The notes under the pieces were generated by a model, which had not been told where the DNA came from, made no database searches, and was given only the letters and a program-made list of their open reading frames with translations. A DNA stretch of 64,000 bases, from positions 45,023 to 109,022 of the forward strand of contig NZ_JMTZ01000003.1 of NCBI RefSeq assembly GCF_000731095.1. Reading direction: 5' to 3'. This DNA is from Lysobacter antibioticus (GTDB lineage: Bacteria > Pseudomonadota > Gammaproteobacteria > Xanthomonadales > Xanthomonadaceae). Each line of letters begins with the position of its first letter. Position 1 is the first letter of the stretch. The translations under genes were made by a program, and so were the position numbers. Positions 9,701 through 16,174 of the stretch are shown piece after piece.

Positions 9701-9967
9701 CGCCGCCATGCGTTTACGCAGGGAATCCGCCCGAAGTTCGGGGCTGTTGGCCACTTCCATCGCCCGCTCTGCGGACAATTGTGCGCTCAGGATCAGGGCA
9801 CGCACCATGGCGGCCTCTTTGTCCACGTCGTAGATGTCGCCGTTCTGCAGTTTTTCGGAAACGTCGGCGAGCCCCGCCAGAAACGAAATCATCGCCTCGC
9901 GCGTGTCCTGGGCGATGTTCGCCAAGTCTTCCCGCGTTGCGGAATCAATACCTTCGATGCCTTCCAT
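3752..9967 (-). CDS. Giant RTX (haemolysin-type calcium-binding) protein
   Basis: A 2071-residue protein. Residues 1-160 are mixed charged and helical. Residues about 165-217 form a long Gly/Ala/Val-rich hydrophobic stretch (GIVTGFVAGEAVSTLGSF, then APVALAASVIVVATAT). From about residue 265 come several dozen RTX nonapeptides (GGxGxDxLx) that bind calcium. Five segments at about 1040-1135, 1310-1395, 1545-1635, 1700-1795 and 1845-1960 interrupt them; they resemble the haemolysin-type calcium-binding-related domain (FxDGSxW endings). The last 100 residues are repeat-free and low in charge, as in type I secretion signals. There is no N-terminal signal peptide. The start has AAGGA upstream. No HlyB/HlyD/TolC partner lies in the window. 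It could be an adhesin, biofilm protein or toxin; no enzymatic domain is evident. Confidence 0.92.
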   Translation of the reverse strand: MEGIEGIDSATREDLANIAQDTREAMISFLAGLADVSEKLQNGDIYDVDKEAAMVRALILSAQLSAERAMEVANSPELRADSLRKRMAAQQSFNYIRLVGLLEDESLLPIQRLQRFVDHFNVNLNFSLGRFAEGAKFGKVLGWTSNLLTVTDMIAAVANHDGAKLAGIVTGFVAGEAVSTLGSFVIGGATAAGVISAPVALAASVIVVATATVVGASVQDEAEQFFAGLFGEKEDQDIGALISRVFAEFDNGGVTFPNMNYKVRVGTEGDDVLLGSNLRDSIVGSTGNDTIEGGALGDYLAGDEGDDILRGQNGADMLLGGSGSDTLIGGVGNDTLKGGAGHDYYDFSREDFFDGRTQDIIVDADGNGRIGYEGLAVGADSPFASVTQDGFSWLTTDKLFRLLLVGEGASQNLILVHRETNARIVVQNWSNGDLGIDLPDPGGISLPTGQSLTGFHDLFGRDGNPLLDHSSSDSIYGMAGNDGLDGGYGDDRLEGGDGEDFLMGGPGRDTLSGGDGNDFIFDGSTVMYWQQWSDPANVTHPWAWVDTTGPGSELAAGNGWYFFGPSDSAAVDARDYLRRLDMYAQKGGMTADEVNADPGREPTSPFVHLDPNAGNQSGDDVIDAGAGSDVVRSGEGDDTIDGGSGNDLLIGAEDDDFIQGGTGDDVIFGDVLLGTATALDGSTWAASTDANISGNDVIMGGTGADVIYGQGGDDVIDGGDDDDVIRGDRIGSEPESDARNPGVAGDDLIDGGRGNDRIEGNAGHDTVRGGDGDDIVVGDDAVTAGGLHGNDALDGGVGNDQLWGMGGHDIIDGGDGADTLIGDDASLGTAYHGNDLLRGGAGNDIAFGQGGNDVVEGGLGDDVLMGDANVADVELSAHGNDTVIGGAGKDKLYGNGGNDRLDGGDDDDQAWGGEGDDTLAGGAGNDYLDGDGLSVAPEHHGRDTLDGGDGADVIYGFGGDDLLFGGSGNDILYGDDDAGAFSGNDRINGGSGDDSIWAGGGNDYVRGDGGNDALVGGAGDDSLLGGDGNDSLRGDAGNDKLDGGLGADVYHFEVGFCDDEIVVGAEIGVVDILQFGDGIAKEGLRLLRVGDDLVVSVSGSSDRVTLRGYYAAPERHQFRFSDGSLWNAADIQEHVSVPESVPTTGTDVLGTENNDLIGGSDGRDQIYGGAGDDILYGYAGDDILNGDGDYWRFGGNWFKPGNDVILGGSGNDTIDGGGGDDTLLGEEGNDHLIGDYGVDRLLGGSGNDWLEGGDGNDQLDGGEGDDGLSGGRGHDRLQGGIGNDALQGDGGDDWLDGGRGNDSLMGSAGADTYVFEQGFGRDHIWSSAAEDYEQLDSVRFGAGIARADVSAVRVGDDLVLNIGADDSLTLHDYYNSNFSIRQILFSDGSEYEVPVNVYRIGGNDSEVLDGGAGNDRIAGGSGDDVIHGGVGNDLLDGQSGSDELHGGAGDDVLYSAADTDGIDRLYGGDGNDTLFGSSADQLFGGNGDDNLGGDGSGATLDGGAGDDTLQAGTGDIAIGGDGNDTITGGSLVEGGGGDDVLHQSNAVYKFDAQFGNDLFATGNSFTTSTLRFAHLTDPGSLYLVVQPGEGDGEGGQIGRQSTLHVAGSSDSIRFERGGNYRVELADGSSWTIDEALLLGQDDDFLSQNLIGSRTRHIGFLGNDVLNGTAGAEAILGGDGADRIGAGGGDDVLNGGAGDDVYLVNGLASERTIFDARNDDLTETDTIKFGPDWQREDIAFSANGKHLVVTDTQGNRIAQVFNFFAGSVATGFEVDRFEFADGSSLSAEQVVALVPGAPRIVSGTEGDDLLLGGEGDDELSGAGGNDVLDGQAGNDVLSGGTGGDIYRFGRGSGSDVIYELGRSSGPTPEGVIELPQTAEPQENGSQDVDVIQLGADIETGDVSLQRSFNDLHIAISGTNDVLQIVGYFAEDPSSSNWDGRVEEIRFADGTVWDVQAVSAMLPDQPPLPTDAWMSAESPASILLQGVPPRSDLSEYRSAGVAPSGAAVPSVGPPERGATTSSELQTLIAAMGSYGDGVASMAAAQDVQTISVGMWQANSLAYIDANGIGRASV

Positions 9968-10183
9968 GCCCCATCCTTGTTCGTTCGTTTGACCCCGACT
10001 CCGGGGAATTCGCCAGTAACCGCCCCTGCCCCACGCGGATCGCCAGGCATTCCAACTAATGCTGCCCCACGCCTGTATCCGCAGATGAGATGTTACCGAT
10101 GGAGGCCTGCCTCCACCACGGGCGCGACGAAGCCGCGAGCAGGAAACGGTTCGCCTGTGCCGGCGGCGTTCGGTGAGCCAGGC

Positions 10184-10603
10184 TTAGACCGCCGGCGCCG
10201 CCAACGCCGTCGCGATCCGCACTTCGCCCGACAGGACTTTGTGGATCGGGCAGGCATTGGCGACCTGCAGCAGGCGTTCGCGCTGCTCGTCGCTGAGTTC
10301 GCCGCTCAACGCAATGCGGCGGCGGATATCGGTGCCCTCGGCCGGCTTGCCGTCGGGGTTGAAGCTCAGTTCCACTTCGACGGCGCTCAGCGTCCACTGC
10401 TTGCGCGCGGCATACATGCGCAAGGTGATCGCGGTGCAGGCGCCGAGGCTGGACAACAACAAACGCTCCGGCGACGGGCCACTGTCGGCGCCGCCCTGTT
10501 CGGCGGGTTCGTCGGCGAGCCAGCGGTGATCGAGGTCGTCGCTGAAACGGACCTGATACGGCGCGCCGTCGCTGGCGGCATGGACGGTGGCGATGGCGGG
10601 CAT
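10184..10603 (-). CDS. OsmC/Ohr family protein
   Basis: A 139-residue OsmC-fold protein. The two peroxidatic cysteines expected of the family are present: Cys56 in LSSLGACTAITLRMYAARK and Cys118 in VANACPIHKVLSG. The spacing matches the YhfA/OsmC-like subgroup (hydroperoxide or general thiol peroxidases) rather than classical Ohr. The ATG at 10603 follows a GGAG eight bases upstream; a much longer frame opens further upstream but lacks similarity. It is likely a cytoplasmic peroxide-detoxifying enzyme. It stands alone on the minus strand, 216 bp upstream of the RTX start, so the two genes may or may not be co-transcribed. Confidence 0.9.
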   Translation of the reverse strand: MPAIATVHAASDGAPYQVRFSDDLDHRWLADEPAEQGGADSGPSPERLLLSSLGACTAITLRMYAARKQWTLSAVEVELSFNPDGKPAEGTDIRRRIALSGELSDEQRERLLQVANACPIHKVLSGEVRIATALAAPAV

Positions 10604-10949
10604 GCAGGGCTCCGGAACGATGGAAGATCGAGCGGTTATCGCACGCGCCCCGCGAAAGCAGAAGGGTTCGCGGTGGAACGCTGCATCTAGGCTCGAGGGC
10701 TTGGCAGGCGTGGCGTAAGGAAACCCGCTAGCGGAATCGAGCCTGCTACATCGAGTGCACGGTTCGGCGCGAACCGGCTGCTGGCGGGAACCGCCGGCAT
10801 CGAGCTCGCCGGCGCAACTAGACGGGGCCGAAACGCCTCGGTTCTGGCCGTTCGCGCCGACCAATTGCGTACCCCTTCTTGGCGGCCGCGACGAGCGCGG
10901 CGAATCCATGCGCCCGACCGGCGCGACACTCGGCTAAGAGGACAACGGC
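10604..10949. other. Intergenic region, divergent promoters
   Basis: A gap between the OsmC-family gene and the plus-strand gene at 10950. Several short open frames run across it on both strands, but none has a recognisable domain or good ribosome-binding site. I see nothing further here than promoters for the two divergent genes. Confidence 0.5.
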
Positions 10950-11369
10950 ATGACCCAGGACAACAGCACGGGCAATTCCTTGATCGAGAATTTCGGAACG
11001 CGCGACATCGTGCTCGAAGTGGTCGCCGACACCGCGACCCAGGACGGAGCGCCCGAGGTCCAGGTGACCTTGCTGGTGGCCGGGGTGCTGATCTCGGGCA
11101 CGGTCGTCAGCTTCAAGCGCTACGCCCAGCATCACCCGATCACCGCGCGCATCCACGAAGCGGTCGAAGGCCTGGCCGCGAGAGCCTCCAACGAAGAAGG
11201 CACGGTCCGACCGGGGCCGCCGCTGTATCTGCATCTGAAGGATGCGATCTACTACACGCCCGGTGCGCCGCAGGCGTTTCCGTCGGACCGCGGCGTGTTC
11301 TGCCGTGTCGCCTTGAAAGACGTGTCGGCGTTCAACTTCGGCAATGTCGTCTGGCCCGAACCGAGCTGA
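10950..11369 (+). CDS. Small protein resembling gas-vesicle accessory GvpU
   Basis: A 139-residue acidic soluble protein with AGAGGA upstream of its ATG. Two blocks stand out: a beta-rich core VQVTLLVAGVLISGTVVSFKRY and a C-terminal block LYLHLKDAIYYTPGAPQAFPSDRGVFCRV followed by VSAFNFG. From memory these match the general pattern of GvpU-type gas-vesicle accessory proteins (LxVxGxLISGxLVS and HLKDAxxYxPG). No other gas-vesicle gene (gvpA, gvpN, gvpF/L) is present, and Lysobacter is not known to float. I therefore regard it as a stand-alone member of a broader uncharacterised family. No signal peptide or membrane segment is visible. The gene call is good; the family link is tentative. Confidence 0.65.
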   Translation: MTQDNSTGNSLIENFGTRDIVLEVVADTATQDGAPEVQVTLLVAGVLISGTVVSFKRYAQHHPITARIHEAVEGLAARASNEEGTVRPGPPLYLHLKDAIYYTPGAPQAFPSDRGVFCRVALKDVSAFNFGNVVWPEPS

Positions 11370-11434
11370 TCGGGCGGATCGACCGCGCCTTGCCCCGCGT
11401 CAAGCGATGAAGCGGCGATCGTGCCCCGGGCGTA

Positions 11435-12424
11435 TCAGGGATTCAGCCACGGCGCCGACACCGTCCAGAAAATGATGTCTGCGCCGAGATAGTCCTGGGC
11501 AAAAGCGCTGAACTCCTCGCGGGTGAACGGCTTGCCGGTTTTATCGTTGTTGTAAGTCAGGGTCGGCTCCTGGACCGCCATCGCGACCAAGGACAGTTGC
11601 TCCCGATAACGATGAAAGAACGGATAGGCGTTCTTCATCTGTCCTTTCTTGTAGGGGACGATGTCCGGCCCACCGAGACCCACGCCGTGCTTGGCCGCGT
11701 ACTCGAACAAGCGGCCCATGTAGTCGTGGTCGTTGTTCCACTCACAGGGCCAGAAGTTGACGTACTGAACCACATGCGATTGCTTGAACGCATGCCGCGC
11801 CGCGGCGAGGTTCTCCATCTCCGCAGCGAAATATTTGTCGCAGGTGAAGCTGGTCTTGTCGCGTTTGTAGTCGATGTCGATCGCGGTTTCGGGCAGATTG
11901 ATGCCCTGGATACGGCCGTCGTAGCGGGCGGCCAGGGCTTGCAGGAGCTTCTGGAAGCGGGCCCTGACCTCCGGGTTCCATTGCTGCGTCGCCCAACCCG
12001 AAGCCGGCGGCTTGTTCTCGCCGGGGTTGTCGATCTGGGCCACGAGGCCGCCACCGAAAGCGGGATCGGTCAACAGATAGGCCGGGATGTTTCTGGCGCC
12101 CGGCTCGAAGAAGCGATCCTGGATCTGGATGAACAGTTTCTTGTGCAGGCGCTCGACCTGTTTCAGGTCGGCGTCGATGCGGCTGAAGTCGTATTCGCCC
12201 TGCCCTCGTTCCAGCTGTTTCCAGTTATAGACGATCTGTACGCCCTCGATATCCGCACGCGCGAGGTAATGCTGGTGTTCGGCGAAATCGCCGGCGCTGG
12301 TATAGATGTAATCAGCCGGCGCCTGCGCCGCATGAGCGAGCGAGCCTGTGGCGATCAAGGCGAACGCCAGGGCACCGGACCGGAACGGGTGTTGGGACAT
12401 GCGCTGCGACCGGTTACGAACCAT
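11435..12424 (-). CDS. Secreted protein, probable TIM-barrel glycoside hydrolase-like
   Basis: A 329-residue protein with a Sec signal peptide (GALAFALIATGSLAHA followed by AQAP). An alternative ATG at 12400 gives a tighter signal peptide. The mature part has features of a beta/alpha-barrel glycosidase-like fold: GVQIVYNWKQLERGQGEYDFSRID near the start, then KKLFIQIQDRFFEPG, GRIQGINLPETAIDID (an Asn-Leu-Pro-Glu where related glycosidases have NEP) and a final WTVSAPW. Cysteines in FTCDKY and FWPCEW may form a disulfide. I cannot assign a CAZy family; it could be catalytically altered. It is read in the same direction as galE, about 95 bp downstream, and may share its transcript. Location is likely periplasmic or extracellular. 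Confidence 0.75.
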   Translation of the reverse strand: MVRNRSQRMSQHPFRSGALAFALIATGSLAHAAQAPADYIYTSAGDFAEHQHYLARADIEGVQIVYNWKQLERGQGEYDFSRIDADLKQVERLHKKLFIQIQDRFFEPGARNIPAYLLTDPAFGGGLVAQIDNPGENKPPASGWATQQWNPEVRARFQKLLQALAARYDGRIQGINLPETAIDIDYKRDKTSFTCDKYFAAEMENLAAARHAFKQSHVVQYVNFWPCEWNNDHDYMGRLFEYAAKHGVGLGGPDIVPYKKGQMKNAYPFFHRYREQLSLVAMAVQEPTLTYNNDKTGKPFTREEFSAFAQDYLGADIIFWTVSAPWLNP

Positions 12425-12518
12425 GCCACGATGGTACTAGGCGACCGGCCGGGCGAATGAATCGATGTTCACACGCGATGCGCCAGAGGTTTGTAGCGCC
12501 CGCGCCGCAGCACGCCGC

Positions 12519-13547
12519 TCAGAACGCCGGCGCGCTATGCCATTGCCACGCGCTGTCGATGATGTCTTCCAGGCGGGTATAACGCGGGGCCCAACCCAGT
12601 AGCGATCTCGCCGCATCGCTGGCCGCGACCAGCACCGGCGGGTCGCCGGCTCTGCGGGGCGCCAGCGAGTAAGGGATGCGGCGGCCGGCGATGGCCTCGG
12701 CCGCGCGTATCACCTGCAGCACGCTGAAGCCCTGGCCGTTGCCGAGATTGAAACGATGCGCGCCCGGCGTGCTGTCGAGCCAACGCAAGGCGCGGATGTG
12801 CGCGTCGGCGAGGTCGATCACGTGGATGTAGTCGCGCACGCAGGTACCGTCGACGGTGTCGTAGTCGTCGCCGAACACCTGCAGCGCCTGCGCTTCGCCG
12901 AGGGCCGCGCGCAACACGTTCGGGATCAGATGGGTTTCCGGATAATGCGATTCGCCGATGCCGGCATGGGCCGCGGCGCCGGCGGCGTTGAAGTAACGCA
13001 GCGACACCGAACGCAAGCCGTAGGCCTGCGCGGCGTCGGCGAGCATGCGCTCGACCATGAGCTTGCTGGCGCCGTAAGGATTGATCGGGTCGGTCCGATG
13101 CGCCTCGTCGATCGATACCGAGTCCGGCTCGCCATAGACCGCGGCTGTCGAGGAAAACACCAGGCGACCGACGCCATGACGCTGCATGGCCTGCAACAGA
13201 TTGAGGCTGCCTACCACGTTGTGCCGGTAGTAGTCGTACGGCGCGGCGACCGATTCGCCGACCAGCGAGCGCGCGGCGAAATGCATCACCGCATCGACCG
13301 GACGCTCGAACGCGGCATCCAGCGTTTCGGGTTTGAGCAAGTCGGCGGCGATCCAGCGGCCCCAACGCAAGGCCTCGCGATGACCGGTGCTGAGGTTATC
13401 GAGCACGCTGACTTCGAAACCTTGATGAGCGAGCGCGTAAGCCGCGTGCGCACCGATATAACCGGCGCCGCCGCAGACCAGGACGTGACAGGAATCGTGT
13501 GAGGGAGCAGTGAACGGAACCGGTGCGACGCCTGGGGGATGAGTCAC
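12519..13547 (-). CDS. galE: UDP-glucose 4-epimerase
   Basis: A 342-residue short-chain dehydrogenase/reductase of GalE type that interconverts UDP-glucose and UDP-galactose, supplying sugar donors for polysaccharide synthesis. The NAD-binding loop is GGAGYIG (residues 26-32), the catalytic pair lies in SSTAAVYG and the Tyr158-Ser-Lys motif in NPYGASK; NxxGxxNLL and SLRYFNAAGA are also present. I chose the GTG start at 13547: AGAGG lies upstream and the length then matches the family, whereas the ATG far upstream would add 31 residues without similarity. It is divergent from the flippase gene and shares with it a 215-bp promoter containing a CRP/Clp-like palindrome. Confidence 0.93.
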   Translation of the reverse strand: MTHPPGVAPVPFTAPSHDSCHVLVCGGAGYIGAHAAYALAHQGFEVSVLDNLSTGHREALRWGRWIAADLLKPETLDAAFERPVDAVMHFAARSLVGESVAAPYDYYRHNVVGSLNLLQAMQRHGVGRLVFSSTAAVYGEPDSVSIDEAHRTDPINPYGASKLMVERMLADAAQAYGLRSVSLRYFNAAGAAAHAGIGESHYPETHLIPNVLRAALGEAQALQVFGDDYDTVDGTCVRDYIHVIDLADAHIRALRWLDSTPGAHRFNLGNGQGFSVLQVIRAAEAIAGRRIPYSLAPRRAGDPPVLVAASDAARSLLGWAPRYTRLEDIIDSAWQWHSAPAF

Positions 13548-13630
13548 GAAAGCCTCTGGAAACTGAAGGTTTTTCCTGGCCTGCCCTTGTGGCTCCGAGC
13601 ATGCCGTGGGAGTATGCGTCGGACTAAAAC

Positions 13631-13646
13631 TGTGATGCAAATCACT
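13631..13646. promoter_or_regulatory. CRP/Clp-like binding site between galE and flippase
   Basis: TGTGATGCAAATCACT matches the TGTGA-N6-TCACA consensus of CRP and of its Xanthomonas homologue Clp at nine of ten positions. It lies about 92 nt upstream of galE and about 124 nt upstream of the flippase start, in AT-rich DNA that contrasts with the flanking genes. Clp is known to activate exopolysaccharide genes in Xanthomonas; action here is inferred. Confidence 0.6.
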
Positions 13647-13762
13647 TAATTATCTTCATATTTATGAATGAACTGGTCGGATAAGGAATCGAATCGGCCG
13701 GCTTCCAAGCTCGCGCGATTCCAGCGCGCGGCTCGTGTAGTTGCAGCCTGCAAGGACGCGTC

Positions 13763-15211
13763 GTGCTGATTCGCCAGACCCTGCTGTACCTGCCCGCACA
13801 ACTGCTCGGCCCGCTCGCGCAGTTGGCGGCGATCGTGTTGTGGACGCATTGGCTCGATCCGAACGAGTTCGGCCTGTTCACCCTGGCCCTGGCGATGCAG
13901 GAAGCGGTGTATCTGCTGTTCCTGGCTTTCTGGTCGTATTTCCTGCTGCGTTTCCTGCCCGGCGCCGATGCGCTTCTGCGCGAACGCATGGACGTGATCG
14001 AGAGTTGGGTGTTCTTCGCCAACGGCGTGCTGCAGGCGGCGGTCCTGCTGATCCTGTTGCGTTATGTCTCGCACGATTGGCCGTCGCCGGCCCTGTGGAC
14101 GACGTTGTTCGTGTTCACCTTGACTCGCTCCTACTGCACGCACCTGGCCGAGCGCGCCAAGGTCGCCGACGCCATCGGCGTCTACACCGCTTTGCAGAGC
14201 GTCGGCCCGGTCGCCGGCCTGGCGATCGGCTGGATCTGGGCCAGCCTGGCGGCGAAAGGCCCGGCTCAGATCGGCCCGCTCGAAGTGCTGGCCTCTTACG
14301 CGATCGCGCAAAGCCTGTCCTTGCTGTACGCGGTGTCGCGCCTGCGCATGCGCCTGCAACTGCGCAAGCCGGACCGGACCACCTGGCGCCGCATCTGCCT
14401 CTACGGTCTGCCGCTGGCGATCAGCGGCGTGCTCGCGTGGGTGCCCGGCAACGGCATTCGCTTCGTCGTCGAGCACGGCATGGGCCTCGCAGCGGTCGGC
14501 CTGTTCTCGGTCGGCTGGACATTGGGACAACGCGCCTGCGCGTTCGCGGCGATGCTGGTCACCGCCGCCGCGTTCCCGATCGCCTTGCGCCTGGAAGCCC
14601 AGGGCGAGAAGCATCGGGCGCTGGAACAGGTCGCCCTTAACGGCGCCCTGCTCTGCTCGGTGCTGGTGCCGACCGCAGCCGGCCTGATCCTGCTCGTCGA
14701 GCCGCTGTCGCGTGCCGCGGTCTCGGCGCCGTACATCGCGACGACCTTGAGCATCCTGCCGCTCGCGACCCTGGCCGGGCTGATCAAGAACCTGCGCAGC
14801 CACTTCGCCAACCAGCCCTTCCTGCTCGCGCAGAAGACAGCTTGGACGCTGGCGATCGACGTACTCGAAACCGCCCTGTTCCTCGCCGCCGCCGCCATCG
14901 GCCTGCGCACGATGGGCCTGGTCGGCGCCGCCGCCGGCGCGCTCGCCGCGGTGAGCGTCGGCGCGCTGGTCTCGTTCGTCATCGCCGTGCGCAAACTCGG
15001 CATGCCGATGCCCATCGCTCACCTGGCCCGCATCGCGCTGGCGAGCGCAGTCATGGCCGCAAGCCTGTCGGCCTTGCCGCCGCTCGCCGGCTGGACCGAA
15101 CTCATCGCCACCGTCGCACTCGGTGCGACGGTGTATGCCGCAGCGCTCGCGCTGACCTATCGCGGTCAGCTCGGCCAGTTGCGCAGCGCGCTTCGTCCCA
15201 ACTCCCCTTAG
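13763..15211 (+). CDS. Wzx-like polysaccharide flippase (MOP superfamily)
   Basis: A 482-residue membrane protein with about a dozen hydrophobic helices, e.g. LPAQLLGPLAQLAAIVLW at the N-terminus and repeated Ala/Leu-rich segments to the C-terminus. The opening helix followed by LDPNEFGLFTLALAMQEA is typical of polysaccharide transporters that move undecaprenyl-linked repeat units across the inner membrane. The GTG start is preceded by AAGGA. It is the first gene of the plus-strand arm, 12 bp ahead of the JmjC-like gene. In a Wzx/Wzy pathway it would act before the polymerase encoded on the opposite strand at 22705-24036. The substrate cannot be told from the sequence. Confidence 0.87.
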   Translation: MLIRQTLLYLPAQLLGPLAQLAAIVLWTHWLDPNEFGLFTLALAMQEAVYLLFLAFWSYFLLRFLPGADALLRERMDVIESWVFFANGVLQAAVLLILLRYVSHDWPSPALWTTLFVFTLTRSYCTHLAERAKVADAIGVYTALQSVGPVAGLAIGWIWASLAAKGPAQIGPLEVLASYAIAQSLSLLYAVSRLRMRLQLRKPDRTTWRRICLYGLPLAISGVLAWVPGNGIRFVVEHGMGLAAVGLFSVGWTLGQRACAFAAMLVTAAAFPIALRLEAQGEKHRALEQVALNGALLCSVLVPTAAGLILLVEPLSRAAVSAPYIATTLSILPLATLAGLIKNLRSHFANQPFLLAQKTAWTLAIDVLETALFLAAAAIGLRTMGLVGAAAGALAAVSVGALVSFVIAVRKLGMPMPIAHLARIALASAVMAASLSALPPLAGWTELIATVALGATVYAAALALTYRGQLGQLRSALRPNSP

Positions 15212-15223
15212 CGGAACGCCGTC

Positions 15224-16174
15224 ATGCTCGAACCCACCACGCATCCCTTGAGCGATCTCGGCCCGCAGTCGCCGGCGCAATGGCAAGCCGCGCCGCTGCT
15301 GTTCGAGCACCGCCTGCACCTCGACCCGCGTTTCAGCCGCGAGGCCATCGCCCGCACCATCGAGCGTTATCCGCGCCGTCATTACTCGATCGTGCACATG
15401 GGCGAACAAGGCGCGAACGGCAAGCGGGTCTGGCGCGAAGGCGAGTTCGGCGGGCTCGACGGCGAGCGCGTACTGGAAGCGATCGAACGCGGCCGCCTGT
15501 GGCTGAACCTGCGCAACGGCCAGGACCTGGAACCGCACTGCCTCGAAGTGCTGATGGGCCTATTCGGCGAAGCCGGCACGCTGGCGCCGCCGCTGTCGAG
15601 TTACGACCACCGCATGGGCTTGCTGGTGTCCTCGCCCGGCGCGCAGGTGTATTACCACGCCGACCTGCCCGGCCAGGGCCTGTTGCAGTTGCACGGCCGC
15701 AAACGCATCTACGTCTATCCGCCGCGCCTGCCGTTCCTGAGTGCAGAAGGCCTGGAAAACATCGCCCTGAGCCAGCTCGAAGTCGGCCTGCACTACGACC
15801 CGGCCTTCGATGCGCAAGCCGCGGTGTTCGACCTGGAACCCGGGCAAGGCCTGTTCTGGCCGCTCAACTCGCCGCACAGGATCGAGAACCACGACTGCCT
15901 CAACATCTCCATGACCCTGGAGTACTGGACCGAGGAGATCCGCCGCAATCACATGATCAACCTCGCCAACGCCATCCTGCGCCGGCATCTGGGCTACACG
16001 CCGCATACGCGCAAACTCAGCGGGCCTTCGTTTTATGCCAAGGCCGCACTGCAGGCGGCGTGGCGCCGCAGCGGGCGCCTGGATGCCTTGCGGCGTACGG
16101 CGCGGCCGGTCGATTTCCGGCTCGATGCCGAAGTGCCCGGCCGCATCGTCGATCTGGCGGAGCCGGCACGGTGA
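15224..16174 (+). CDS. JmjC/cupin-like protein of the exopolysaccharide locus
   Basis: A 316-residue soluble protein. A cupin core contains the HxD metal motif in QVYYHADLPGQG (His145, Asp147) and a distal His218 in LFWPLNSPHRIEN, the pattern of Fe(II)/2-oxoglutarate oxygenases of the JmjC/FIH-like group. LQLHGRKRIYVYPP between them is the usual beta-strand segment. Such genes recur in polysaccharide loci of Xanthomonadaceae, where their substrate is not established; hydroxylation of a sugar or of a protein in the assembly complex is possible. It lies 12 bp after the flippase and overlaps the next gene by 4 nt (GTGA), so all three are co-transcribed and probably translationally coupled. Confidence 0.75.
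   Translation: MLEPTTHPLSDLGPQSPAQWQAAPLLFEHRLHLDPRFSREAIARTIERYPRRHYSIVHMGEQGANGKRVWREGEFGGLDGERVLEAIERGRLWLNLRNGQDLEPHCLEVLMGLFGEAGTLAPPLSSYDHRMGLLVSSPGAQVYYHADLPGQGLLQLHGRKRIYVYPPRLPFLSAEGLENIALSQLEVGLHYDPAFDAQAAVFDLEPGQGLFWPLNSPHRIENHDCLNISMTLEYWTEEIRRNHMINLANAILRRHLGYTPHTRKLSGPSFYAKAALQAAWRRSGRLDALRRTARPVDFRLDAEVPGRIVDLAEPAR

Noticed and set aside
3752..9967. Repetitive DNA that might suggest a CRISPR or satellite array
   Set aside because: The repeats are in-frame calcium-binding nonapeptides with varying codons. There are no constant direct repeats with unique spacers, and no cas genes.
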